Positions 46,568-54,644 of a stretch of DNA of 64,000 nt are shown one piece after another. Location of the stretch: positions 2,852,001-2,916,000 of the forward strand of contig NZ_LR134355.1 in NCBI RefSeq assembly GCF_900637205.1. The letters are read 5' to 3'. Position numbers and translations under genes: made by a program. Source of the stretch: Mycolicibacterium chitae. GTDB taxonomy: Bacteria; Actinomycetota; Actinomycetes; Mycobacteriales; Mycobacteriaceae. Every line of letters starts with the position of its first letter. Position 1 is the first letter of the stretch. A model generated the notes under the pieces. It saw only the letters and a list, made by a program, of their open reading frames with translations. It had not been told where the DNA came from and did not search any database.

Positions 46568-47350
46568 CTACCGTCCTTCGAAAACGGGGGCGCGCTTCTG
46601 CGTGAAGGCCGTCAGCCCCTCATGGAAGTCTTTGCTGCTCATGTGGTTTCGCAACAGCAGCATTTCGTGCCGAAGCCCGAGGTCCTCGTTGTGATCCAGC
46701 GCGGCGTTGGCCGCCTCCTTCATACCCTGCAGAACCAACGGACTCTTCTGGGCGATCTTGGTGCAGAACTGCTCCACGCAGGCCTGCAACTGGTCGTCGG
46801 GCACCACCTGGTACACCATCCCCCAGTCCCGCATGGTCTCGGCGGACACCGGATCCCCGCTGAACAACAAGGCTTTGGCGCGTTGCGGGCCGATCCGTCG
46901 GGGCAGCACGGCCGCGCCCCCACCGGCCGGCAATAGTCCGTAGTTGGCGTGCCCGTCGGCGAACGTGGCGCTCTCGGCAGCGAAGAGGACGTCGCAGAAT
47001 AACAGCAGTTCGAAGCCGCCGGCCACCGCGGGCCCGTTGACCGCGGCGATCACCGGTTTGGGGCAGTTGCGCAGTGCGGTGAAGGCCGGGACGCTGGTTG
47101 CCACCCCATCCGGACCGGTGGCGCCTTCCTCTACCTCGCCCAGCACGAACTTGAGATCACCGCCCGCGCTGAAGGCGCGGCCGGCGCCGGTGAGGGCGAT
47201 GACCCGCACATCCGGATCAGCGCTGGCTTGTTCCAGCGCATCCCGCAGCGCATTGAGCAGTTCACTGTTGAGTGCATTGAGGACTTCCGGCCGGTTGAAG
47301 CGCAGCCACTGCACTCTGCCGCGCCGGTACGTTTCCAAGATGTTCGACAT
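46568..47350 (-). CDS. Enoyl-CoA hydratase/isomerase family protein
   Basis: 260 residues, crotonase fold. GRAFSAGGDLKF and GPAVAGGFELLLFCDVLFA form the oxyanion hole and carry the first Glu. The second catalytic Glu position lies in ADGHANYGLLPAGGG and is His, as in the paralogue at 31515. It is 15 bp downstream of the SDR in the same operon. Confidence 0.9.
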   Translation of the reverse strand: MSNILETYRRGRVQWLRFNRPEVLNALNSELLNALRDALEQASADPDVRVIALTGAGRAFSAGGDLKFVLGEVEEGATGPDGVATSVPAFTALRNCPKPVIAAVNGPAVAGGFELLLFCDVLFAAESATFADGHANYGLLPAGGGAAVLPRRIGPQRAKALLFSGDPVSAETMRDWGMVYQVVPDDQLQACVEQFCTKIAQKSPLVLQGMKEAANAALDHNEDLGLRHEMLLLRNHMSSKDFHEGLTAFTQKRAPVFEGR

Positions 47351-47365
47351 GAGATTGATCAGCTC

Positions 47366-48136
47366 CTAATGGCGAGCGCGCAGCCCGGCATCCAAGCTGA
47401 TGCAGGTGGCGTTGAAATAGGCATTGGTGATGATGTGCTCGATCAGCCGACCGATCTCGGGAGGGTCGCCCATCCGCTGGGGAAAGAGCACCGATTCCTG
47501 CAGCGAGGTCAGGACCGTCTCGGACACCTCCCCCGCCATCCCGGTCTCGAATATCCCGGGAACCACTGATACACAACGAATCCCGTCCTTAGCGAGATCG
47601 CGGGCGATCGGCATCGACATGCCCACCACGCCGGCCTTGCTCGCCGAGTAGGCGACGGTGCCCCGAGTGCCGTCCCACGCCGCACCGGAGGCGATGTTGA
47701 CCAACACGCCGCGCTCGGCGGTGTCCGGGTCGGGCTCGTTGGTGACCATCTGGGCGGCCGCCAGCCGTACCACGTTGAAGACCCCGGTGAGGTTGACATC
47801 GATCACGCGCTGCCATACCTCGAGGCTGTGCGGGACGCCACCCTTGGCGACGGTCTTCATCATCGACGGGATCCCCGCGCAATTGACCGCGGCATGCACG
47901 GTACCGAACTGCTCGGTGGCGGTGCGGACCGCGTTCTCGACCTCATCGGCAGCACTGACATCCGCGCGTACCGCAACGGCCCTGTCGCCGAGTTCGGCGG
48001 CGATCTTCGCCAGCGGTTCCTCGGTGACATCGAGCAGCACCACGTTCGCGCCCGCGTCGTGCAGGGTTTGCGCCGTGGCCCGGCCCATCCCGGAAGCGGC
48101 GCCGGTCACGATGGCGCAGCGGCCGTCCAACTTCAT
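47366..48136 (-). CDS. Short-chain dehydrogenase/reductase, HSD10-like
   Basis: 256 residues. GAASGMG nucleotide loop, Asp in VVLLDVT (NAD preference), NCAG motif and AYSASKAG. GERGVLVNIASGAAWDG and LAKDGIRCVSVVPGIFETGM match the SDR at 32330, so the two arms carry paralogous dehydrogenases. ATGA overlap with the ligase. Confidence 0.92.
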   Translation of the reverse strand: MKLDGRCAIVTGAASGMGRATAQTLHDAGANVVLLDVTEEPLAKIAAELGDRAVAVRADVSAADEVENAVRTATEQFGTVHAAVNCAGIPSMMKTVAKGGVPHSLEVWQRVIDVNLTGVFNVVRLAAAQMVTNEPDPDTAERGVLVNIASGAAWDGTRGTVAYSASKAGVVGMSMPIARDLAKDGIRCVSVVPGIFETGMAGEVSETVLTSLQESVLFPQRMGDPPEIGRLIEHIITNAYFNATCISLDAGLRARH

Positions 48137-49734
48137 TCACGTACTCCTTGATCGGTGAGTTGCGGTAGTTCCACCGCATCTGCCAGGCCCTGCTGTTTGA
48201 GCTTGTACTTCTGGACCTTGGCGGTTTCGGTCTTCGGCAGATCGTCGACGAAGCGGATGTAGCGCGGTATCGCAAAGCGGGGCAACGCCTCAGCGCAGAC
48301 CGCGGCGATGGCCGCCAGGCTCGGAGCACGGCCCGGCTCGGCGACCACCGCCACAGCGATCTCGTCCTCGCCGAACTCGGAGGGCACCGGGTAGGCACCG
48401 CACTCCACCACGCCGTCGATGGGAGCTATGGCGTCCTCCACCGTGCGCGGCGAGATGTTCTCTCCACGGCGACGAATCATCTCTTTGAGGCGGTCGACGT
48501 AGTAGACGTAGCCGTCCTCGTCGATCCGCCCCGCATCGCCGGTGTGGAACCAGAAGTTCCGCGTCACGTTCAGGGTTTCATCCGGCTGATTCCAGTAACC
48601 GGTGGACATCGACCACGGTTCCTCGCAGCTGATGCAGAGCTCGCCGACCTCCCCTGGCGGCAGCGCACGATCGTACTCGTCGACGACACGAACCCGGTAG
48701 GGCGCGGCGGCCCGGCCGCAGGAGCCCAGGGGCACGGTGGCCTCCGCCGAGTTCAGGATCGGGATGTTGATCTCGGTGGCGCCGTACATCTCGAAGATCG
48801 GGATGCCGAAGCGTTCTGCGAAAGCGGCAACCAGCGTCTGCGGTGCCGGCACGATCAACGCGCGGGTGATGCGGTGGTCGCGATCGCGATACGACTCCGG
48901 TTGCGCCAACAGGAAATGCGCCATCGACACCACCATGTGCGCGACGGTCACGCGGTGGCTGCGGGCCTGATCCCAGAAGTTGCTCGCGCTGAACTTTCGG
49001 GTCAGCACCAGTCGCGCACCCGAGATCAGGCAGGCACCCACGTTCATGTACCTGCCGCCGCCGTGGAACAGCGGCAGCACGGTGATCAAGGTGTCCTCTG
49101 GGGTCAGCCCGAGGGCCTGCACGGTGCGCTCCCCCATGCGAACCGTGGCGCGATGCGGCAGTACGGCACCCTTGGGCAGGCCCGTGGTTCCCGAGGTGTA
49201 CATGATCGATGCGGTATCCGGCCCGATGGCGGAGGTCTTCACGACCGCGGCGCTGTTCTCGATGAGGGCGTCGAGGACGTCCGGAGTGTCCGGAGTTGCA
49301 CCGCAATCCGGCAAGACCGCGACGATCGGACCGCAGCCCGCCGGCAGCGCCGCCTCGATCTCGCCGCGTCGTCGGGCATCGATGACCGCCGCCCTGGGCG
49401 CGGCGTCGTGCAGGACGTGGCGCAAACTGGCCCCGACCAGACCGGGATTGATCGGCACCTCGATGGCCCGGATCTTGCTCAGGCCCAACATCACATAGAC
49501 CGCACGAACATCGTTGGGGATCAACGTCAGCACCCGATCGCCGGCCGCCACGCCGCGCTCCCGCAGCGTCGCGGCAACGGCCGCGGCATGCTGGTCGAGG
49601 TCGCGGTAGGTGATCTCGGTCCCGTCGTCCTGCACGATGCACACCCGGTCGGGATCGCGGGCCGCCCAACGTTCGACGACGGTGCTCAGCACGGCGTCGG
49701 GCAGGTCGATCTCGCCGATTGCCTGCCTTTGCAC
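48133..49734 (-). CDS. AMP-forming acyl-CoA synthetase/ligase
   Basis: 533 residues, ANL superfamily. P-loop YTSGTTGLPKGAVLPH, Y-G-A-T-E adenylate motif, HTGDAGRIDEDGYVYYVDRLKEM hinge region (RLKEMIRRRGENISP) and C-terminal Lys region KTETAKVQKYKLKQ. GTG 49734 shares one base with the TAG of the zinc-ribbon gene and is preceded by GGGGAG. Being next to the carboxylase genes, it may activate the carboxylated product, as benzoylacetate-CoA ligase does beside acetophenone carboxylase. Confidence 0.9.
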   Translation of the reverse strand: MQRQAIGEIDLPDAVLSTVVERWAARDPDRVCIVQDDGTEITYRDLDQHAAAVAATLRERGVAAGDRVLTLIPNDVRAVYVMLGLSKIRAIEVPINPGLVGASLRHVLHDAAPRAAVIDARRRGEIEAALPAGCGPIVAVLPDCGATPDTPDVLDALIENSAAVVKTSAIGPDTASIMYTSGTTGLPKGAVLPHRATVRMGERTVQALGLTPEDTLITVLPLFHGGGRYMNVGACLISGARLVLTRKFSASNFWDQARSHRVTVAHMVVSMAHFLLAQPESYRDRDHRITRALIVPAPQTLVAAFAERFGIPIFEMYGATEINIPILNSAEATVPLGSCGRAAAPYRVRVVDEYDRALPPGEVGELCISCEEPWSMSTGYWNQPDETLNVTRNFWFHTGDAGRIDEDGYVYYVDRLKEMIRRRGENISPRTVEDAIAPIDGVVECGAYPVPSEFGEDEIAVAVVAEPGRAPSLAAIAAVCAEALPRFAIPRYIRFVDDLPKTETAKVQKYKLKQQGLADAVELPQLTDQGVRE

Positions 49735-49943
49735 TACAACTCCCCCGACAGCACCGGGGATTCGATCCGCTGCGCATCGGCGGTGTGCAGGCACGACCGG
49801 CATTTCACGACCCGCAACCAACCGCGGTAGTCGACCACCCGGTAACGCTCCAACGGCCGGACACCGCAGCGCTCACAGCCCTCGTCGACCTGCTCGGTCG
49901 CCTCGCTGATGAACAGTTCCGCGGGTTGGGGGTAGATCTTCAT
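49734..49943 (-). CDS. Small zinc-ribbon protein, candidate carboxylase gamma-type subunit
   Basis: 69 residues. Two Cys pairs, CERC (residues 23-26) and CRSC (48-51), form a likely zinc ribbon; between them is a short aromatic stretch (YRVVDYRGWLRVVK). ATG 49943 has GGAGGA upstream. It is placed 27 bp after the HyuB-type gene. Acetone and acetophenone carboxylases have a small zinc-binding gamma subunit alongside HyuA/HyuB-like subunits, so this is my proposed role; sequence alone does not prove it. Confidence 0.7.
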   Translation of the reverse strand: MKIYPQPAELFISEATEQVDEGCERCGVRPLERYRVVDYRGWLRVVKCRSCLHTADAQRIESPVLSGEL

Positions 49944-49970
49944 GGTCTGCTCCTCCAGGAATGGGTGCGG

Positions 49971-51794
49971 TCAGGATCCGGCGGTCACGATGTCGTTGCG
50001 GATGTCGCGCGCAATGGCCGCCGGATCCCGTTCGGCGGCGTCACCGCAGCCGCCGCCGCCCGGCGTCTGATGAATGACGACGTCACGGGCGCCGACGCGT
50101 ACACCCGCCTGCTTGCTGGAGCGGAATTCCGTGACGCCGGGCACTTCTTCGCCCACCAACCGACCCGACGCATCGACGATCCCGGCGAGAATCTCCGGTT
50201 CGCCGAAGTCGCCGCCGGCAGCCCAGATGTCCAGGGCATCGCGATGCACCGCGATGTGACCGGTGGCCCCGTTGCCACCGCCGAGCGCGCCCCGCGGTCC
50301 GATCCGGCACTGATCGAGCTGGAACGAGCTTTCGCAGTCGGCCAGCGGGACCAGGACGGAGCGGGTGGCCGGGCCTCCTCGATACTGTCCGGAACCGCCG
50401 GTGTCAGCGACGAACTCGCGTTCGAGGTGCAGGACGGGGAAGGATTCCTCTTCGAGTTCGACCGAGGTGACCACACAGTTGCCGCCCTCTTGGAACGTGT
50501 AGCAGCTACCGTCGGCCTGCGCCGTCCCGCCGAACGGCCCTTGGAACAGGTTCATCGAGATGAACGGGGTCGGCACGCCACTGCGGGTGTCGGCGCCGGC
50601 GAAGCTCATGAACAAGACGTCGTCGTAGTTCTCCGCCACGGCCATAGCCGGATCCGCCTGCGTCAGGGCCCTTTTCACCAGGTTGATCGCCTTGGCGATG
50701 AACATCGTGTGCCCTGCGTTGGTGGCCATCGGGGGTAGTGCGTGCAGGCAGGATCCCGGCGGCAGCACCACGTGGACCGGGCGATACGCACCGGCATTTG
50801 GGCTGATCGATTCCGGTAGCGCGACCTGCAGTCCCAGGTGCGCGCCGGAAACCCCGTCGGACCAGGTGCAGGCGAAGCCGCCCCACTCGTTACGCGAAGA
50901 ACCGGAATAGTCGACCTCGACCTCGCCACCGCGCTTGCGTACCGTGCAGCGGATCAGCATGGGGTCGCCGTCCATGTCGTTGTCCATGTAGTCCTCGGCG
51001 GTGTAGTCACCGTCGGGAATCTCGCTCAGCGCCGCGCGCATGGCGCGCTCGGTGTGGTCGAGGGCATACTGCACCGCGCCCGCGTAGGCGTCCCGGCCGT
51101 AGCGCTCGACATAACGCAGCACCATCTCGGCGCCCAACGACAGCGCCGAATGGATGACCTGCAGGTCGTTGACGCTGATATCCGGGATTCGCGTTTGCCC
51201 GGTGAACAATTCGACGGTCTCACGCACCAGCTCTCCCTCGCGGTACAGGTGCCGCGGTGAAATCCGGATGCCCTCGGCGTACATGTCCCGCTGCAGGCCG
51301 GGGCCGAAGCCGGTCGGGATCGGTCCGCCGATGTCCAACCAGTGCGTGATGGCCGCGGCGAAGCCGACCAGTTCCTCCTCGTGGAAGATGGGCATCAGGG
51401 TGCCGACATCGTTGATGTGGCTGCCGCCGCGGTAGGGCTCGTTGAAGATGATGACGTCGCCGGGCTTGAAGTTCTCCACGCCCCAATGCTCGATGGCCAT
51501 CCGCGCGTAGAACTGGTTGATCACGTAGTGCCCGGGGGCGGCCGTACCCATCGCGATGGCGTCGAAGTCCAAGTCACGCTCGGGATCTCGAGGGGCGAGC
51601 AACCCGATGCCGAAGTCGTTGACCTCACTGAGCAGCGGGCTCAGCGCCGCGGTGTTGATCTTGATCTGCATCTGCAGACCGATGTGTTCCAATGCGTGTC
51701 GAATCACCTCGGCGGTGGTGAGATCCACACCGTAGCGTGCCTCGACCTCTTGGGCGTCGAGCACCGAAACCGGCAGGGGGACAATAGCTGTCAT
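49971..51794 (-). CDS. Hydantoinase B/oxoprolinase-type subunit
   Basis: 607 residues. HyuB-family features: GVDLTTAEVIRHALEHIG at the start, PGDVIIFNEPYRGGSHINDV near residue 130 (Asn/His metal cluster) and HTMFIAKAINLVKRALTQ. The C-terminal half has TGGSGQYRGGPATRS and TPGGGGCGD. In acetone/acetophenone carboxylases the B-type subunit forms the large carboxylating half with the A subunit; in other members it is N-methylhydantoinase or oxoprolinase. ATGA overlap with HyuA. Confidence 0.93.
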   Translation of the reverse strand: MTAIVPLPVSVLDAQEVEARYGVDLTTAEVIRHALEHIGLQMQIKINTAALSPLLSEVNDFGIGLLAPRDPERDLDFDAIAMGTAAPGHYVINQFYARMAIEHWGVENFKPGDVIIFNEPYRGGSHINDVGTLMPIFHEEELVGFAAAITHWLDIGGPIPTGFGPGLQRDMYAEGIRISPRHLYREGELVRETVELFTGQTRIPDISVNDLQVIHSALSLGAEMVLRYVERYGRDAYAGAVQYALDHTERAMRAALSEIPDGDYTAEDYMDNDMDGDPMLIRCTVRKRGGEVEVDYSGSSRNEWGGFACTWSDGVSGAHLGLQVALPESISPNAGAYRPVHVVLPPGSCLHALPPMATNAGHTMFIAKAINLVKRALTQADPAMAVAENYDDVLFMSFAGADTRSGVPTPFISMNLFQGPFGGTAQADGSCYTFQEGGNCVVTSVELEEESFPVLHLEREFVADTGGSGQYRGGPATRSVLVPLADCESSFQLDQCRIGPRGALGGGNGATGHIAVHRDALDIWAAGGDFGEPEILAGIVDASGRLVGEEVPGVTEFRSSKQAGVRVGARDVVIHQTPGGGGCGDAAERDPAAIARDIRNDIVTAGS

Positions 51795-53845
51795 CGGTTT
51801 TTCTCCTCGATCTCGATGATCACGTCGCCGAACTCGTTGACCGTCGCGACGTCTCCGGTGACGAGCACACCGGTGTAGGTTTGCGCCTCGATCACCGCCG
51901 GCCCGGCCACGACCTGGTGGGGCGCGAACTCGTCGGCGTTGTACACCGGTACGTCGCGGTTCAGCTGTCCCATCAAGGTGATGTCACGGCGGCGTTTCGG
52001 TTGCGCCGGTTCACTGTTGGCCAATCTGGGAGGGAACAGCCGGCGCTGGTCGGTGGAGACGGCCCGGGTCCGCAGCGTCTGGACGTAGATCGGGGCCGGC
52101 AGGCTGTACCCGAACTGGCGTTGATGCGCCGCAGCGAAGGCCTCGCTGAGATGCTGCAGGGGCTCCGGATGCGACGGATCGATCACGGCCGCGAGTTCCC
52201 ATCGCTGTCCGAGGTAGGTCGCGTCGAGCCAGGCCTCTACGACGACGTCGCGGCTGCCGCGGCCACGCAGTTGCCGGATCAGCGCTTCCAGACTCGTCCG
52301 GGCCCGGGCGAAGATGTCGGCGGCGACCTCGTCGCTCACCGTCGCCATGACCGGCGTGACCTCTTCCTCGAAGGCCTGCGCGGTCAGCAGGCCGAATGCG
52401 GAGAACACCCCGGACAGCGACGGGATGACCACCCGCGGCATCTGCAGTGCGCGGGCAATCTGGGTCGCCACCAGCGGACCGGCGGCACCGTAGCTGACCA
52501 ACCCGAATTCGCGCGGGTCGGCGCCGCGATAGACCGTGAGCCGGCGCACCGCCTCGGCCATGTTGTGGATGGCGACCTCGGCCGAGATGCGGGCCACGTC
52601 GGCCGGCGTCACGCCCAGCGCGGTGGCCAGCGGCGCGAAGGCAGCCTCGGCCGCCGCGACGTCGGGGAAGATCTCGCCGCCCAGCGGCACCTGCGAGTCG
52701 AGGACACCGAGCAGCAGGAAGGCATCGGTGACAGTGGGCTGGGCGCCGCCGTGGCCGTAGCAGGCGGGCCCCGGATCGCTGCCGGCGCTTTCCGGCCCCA
52801 CCTTGAGTCCGCCACCGTCGTCGATCGTGATCAAGCTGCCACCCCCCGCCCCGATGCTGTGGATCTCCACCACCGGGAGGCTGACCAGCAGATCGTGCTC
52901 GATCTCGAGTTCGCGTTTCACCGAGGCTCGTCCGTCCACCACGACCGCGACCTCGGTGCTGGTGCCACCCATGTCGAAGCCCACCAGGTTGGGCATCGAC
53001 AGGCGCTCGGCGTAGGCCTGCACTCCCATCACCCCGCCGACGGGCCCGCTGTTCAGGGTGGCGACCGGCCGGGACGTGACCTGTTCGGCGGTGACCAGCC
53101 CGCCATCGTTGGTCATGAACGTCAGCGGAGCCTCCAGACCGGCCTCGCGCAGTCGCCCCTCGACGCGCGTCGTATAGGAATCCATCAGCGGCTGGACGTA
53201 GGCATTGAGCACGCAGGTGGAGAACCGGTTGTACTCGCGCGGGAACGGTGCCACCTCCGCCGAGGTGCTCACGGCGATGTCCGGGAACCGGTCGCGGATC
53301 AGCTCGGCGGCGCGCTGCTCGTGTTCCGGATGCTTGTAGGCGTGCAGGAAACAGACGGCGATGCCCTGGCAGCCGTCGGCCACCAGGCGCTCCACCTCCT
53401 GCAGCAGACGGTCCTCGTCGAGGGTCATCAACACCTCGCCATCGGCCATCATCCGTTCGCTGACGGTGCGTCGACGGGAGCGCTCGATGATGGGGCGAAG
53501 CTCGTGGGGCCGGCGCCAACGCGGGTCCACCATCGCTTCGAAGGGCCGCCAGCCGCGGGCCATATCGAGCAGGTCGCGGAACCCGTGCGTGGTCAGCATG
53601 CCGATGTCCGCGCCGCGCCGCGTCAGGATGGCGTTGAGCGCGACGGTGGTGCCGTGCACGATCTGTTCGACGGGGCCCTCGCCCGGCTCGGCCTTCTCGA
53701 TGGTGCGGAGCAAACCGTTGGCGAGGTCGTCGTAGGTGGTCAGCGACTTGGTGCCGATCCGTACGTGCTCACCTTCGGCCAGCACCAGGTCGGTGAAAGT
53801 TCCGCCGGTGTCGATGCCGATCCGCAGCGCCGCGTTCGAGGTCAT
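51791..53845 (-). CDS. Hydantoinase A/oxoprolinase-type ATPase subunit
   Basis: 684 residues. Actin-like ATPase features: phosphate-1 loop RIGIDTGGTFTDLVL (residues 8-22), phosphate-2-like VGFDMGGTSTEVAVV (about 290) and GSDPGPACYGHGG. It uses ATP to phosphorylate the substrate (e.g. an enol or bicarbonate in carboxylases). Domain order is standard. ATGA overlap with the TetR gene, so the regulator and carboxylase are one operon. Confidence 0.93.
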   Translation of the reverse strand: MTSNAALRIGIDTGGTFTDLVLAEGEHVRIGTKSLTTYDDLANGLLRTIEKAEPGEGPVEQIVHGTTVALNAILTRRGADIGMLTTHGFRDLLDMARGWRPFEAMVDPRWRRPHELRPIIERSRRRTVSERMMADGEVLMTLDEDRLLQEVERLVADGCQGIAVCFLHAYKHPEHEQRAAELIRDRFPDIAVSTSAEVAPFPREYNRFSTCVLNAYVQPLMDSYTTRVEGRLREAGLEAPLTFMTNDGGLVTAEQVTSRPVATLNSGPVGGVMGVQAYAERLSMPNLVGFDMGGTSTEVAVVVDGRASVKRELEIEHDLLVSLPVVEIHSIGAGGGSLITIDDGGGLKVGPESAGSDPGPACYGHGGAQPTVTDAFLLLGVLDSQVPLGGEIFPDVAAAEAAFAPLATALGVTPADVARISAEVAIHNMAEAVRRLTVYRGADPREFGLVSYGAAGPLVATQIARALQMPRVVIPSLSGVFSAFGLLTAQAFEEEVTPVMATVSDEVAADIFARARTSLEALIRQLRGRGSRDVVVEAWLDATYLGQRWELAAVIDPSHPEPLQHLSEAFAAAHQRQFGYSLPAPIYVQTLRTRAVSTDQRRLFPPRLANSEPAQPKRRRDITLMGQLNRDVPVYNADEFAPHQVVAGPAVIEAQTYTGVLVTGDVATVNEFGDVIIEIEEKNR

Positions 53846-54462
53846 GCCTTCTCTCCCTTGTCGTTGCCCGGAGTCCGCATGCCATAGAGCAACCGGTCGG
53901 CGAACGCGTCGGCGATCTGCTCGATCTTCATCGCGCCCTCCGGGTCGAACCAGAACGCGGTGAAGTTACATGCGCCCAGGATGGCCAATGCATCCAAATG
54001 TGCGTCCCCGGAACGAAATTCGCCCGAGTCCATACCCTCTTTGATGACGGTCTCGAAGTCCGTGCGGAACTGATCGCGGCCCTTGCCGACCGTCACCGCC
54101 ATCTCTCCGGTGAGGTGCGCGTATTCGCGGAGAAACACAGTGCCCTCCGATTGGTAGACACCGGCGGTCTGCACGGTTTCGACGATCAGTGCGCGCAGTT
54201 TGTCGGTCGGCGCAGCATCGGACTCGCTGATGCGCTGGGCGGAGTCGCGGAGCTTGATGGCAAAGCGTTCGTGCAGCGCATACAGCAACGTCTCCTTGCT
54301 CGCCACGTGGTAGTAGAGGCCGGCCTTCGTCATGCCGGCCTCTTCGGCGATTTGGCGCAGCGAAGCGTTGGCGAATCCTTCGCGTTCCATCACGCGGGCG
54401 GCCGCGACGAGGATACGTTCGGGTATCTGCGGCTTCTCGCCGGTGATGTCGGAGTCGGTCAT
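53842..54462 (-). CDS. TetR-family transcriptional regulator (minus-strand arm)
   Basis: 206 residues. Helix-turn-helix at about residues 15-60 (RILVAAARVMEREGF, ASLRQIAEEAGMTKAGLYYHVASKETLL) and a TetR C-domain. It heads the carboxylase operon, and a 24-bp perfect palindrome lies 18 bp upstream of its ATG, indicating autoregulation; a near-identical palindrome is before the mce operon. Confidence 0.93.
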   Translation of the reverse strand: MTDSDITGEKPQIPERILVAAARVMEREGFANASLRQIAEEAGMTKAGLYYHVASKETLLYALHERFAIKLRDSAQRISESDAAPTDKLRALIVETVQTAGVYQSEGTVFLREYAHLTGEMAVTVGKGRDQFRTDFETVIKEGMDSGEFRSGDAHLDALAILGACNFTAFWFDPEGAMKIEQIADAFADRLLYGMRTPGNDKGEKA

Positions 54463-54479
54463 CGGTTCCCCTTCCGGTT

Positions 54480-54503
54480 ACTTTACCGGCCGGCCGGTAA
54501 AGT
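54480..54503. promoter_or_regulatory. 24-bp perfect palindrome, TetR operator copy 1
   Basis: ACTTTACCGGCC-GGCCGGTAAAGT is a perfect inverted repeat without spacer, placed 18 bp upstream of the TetR start in the 182-bp gap to aspS. Copy 2 at 44759 differs only in the centre. Confidence 0.8.
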
Positions 54504-54644
54504 CTTGAGGGGAACGCTAACCAGCACGCACCGCCGGTGTCAAGGGGTCAGTGCGATCGAAGTCGCGACAGCGTCATCAAATCCGCGCTACGCCTACAGA
54601 TTTCGCGCAGCACGGAACCCAGGTTGTGTTGGGTGTGGCCGAGC

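Noticed and set aside
26422..54503. Recent horizontal transfer by a mobile element
   Set aside because: No transposase, integrase, tRNA end or direct repeats seen; GC content looks like the surroundings by eye.
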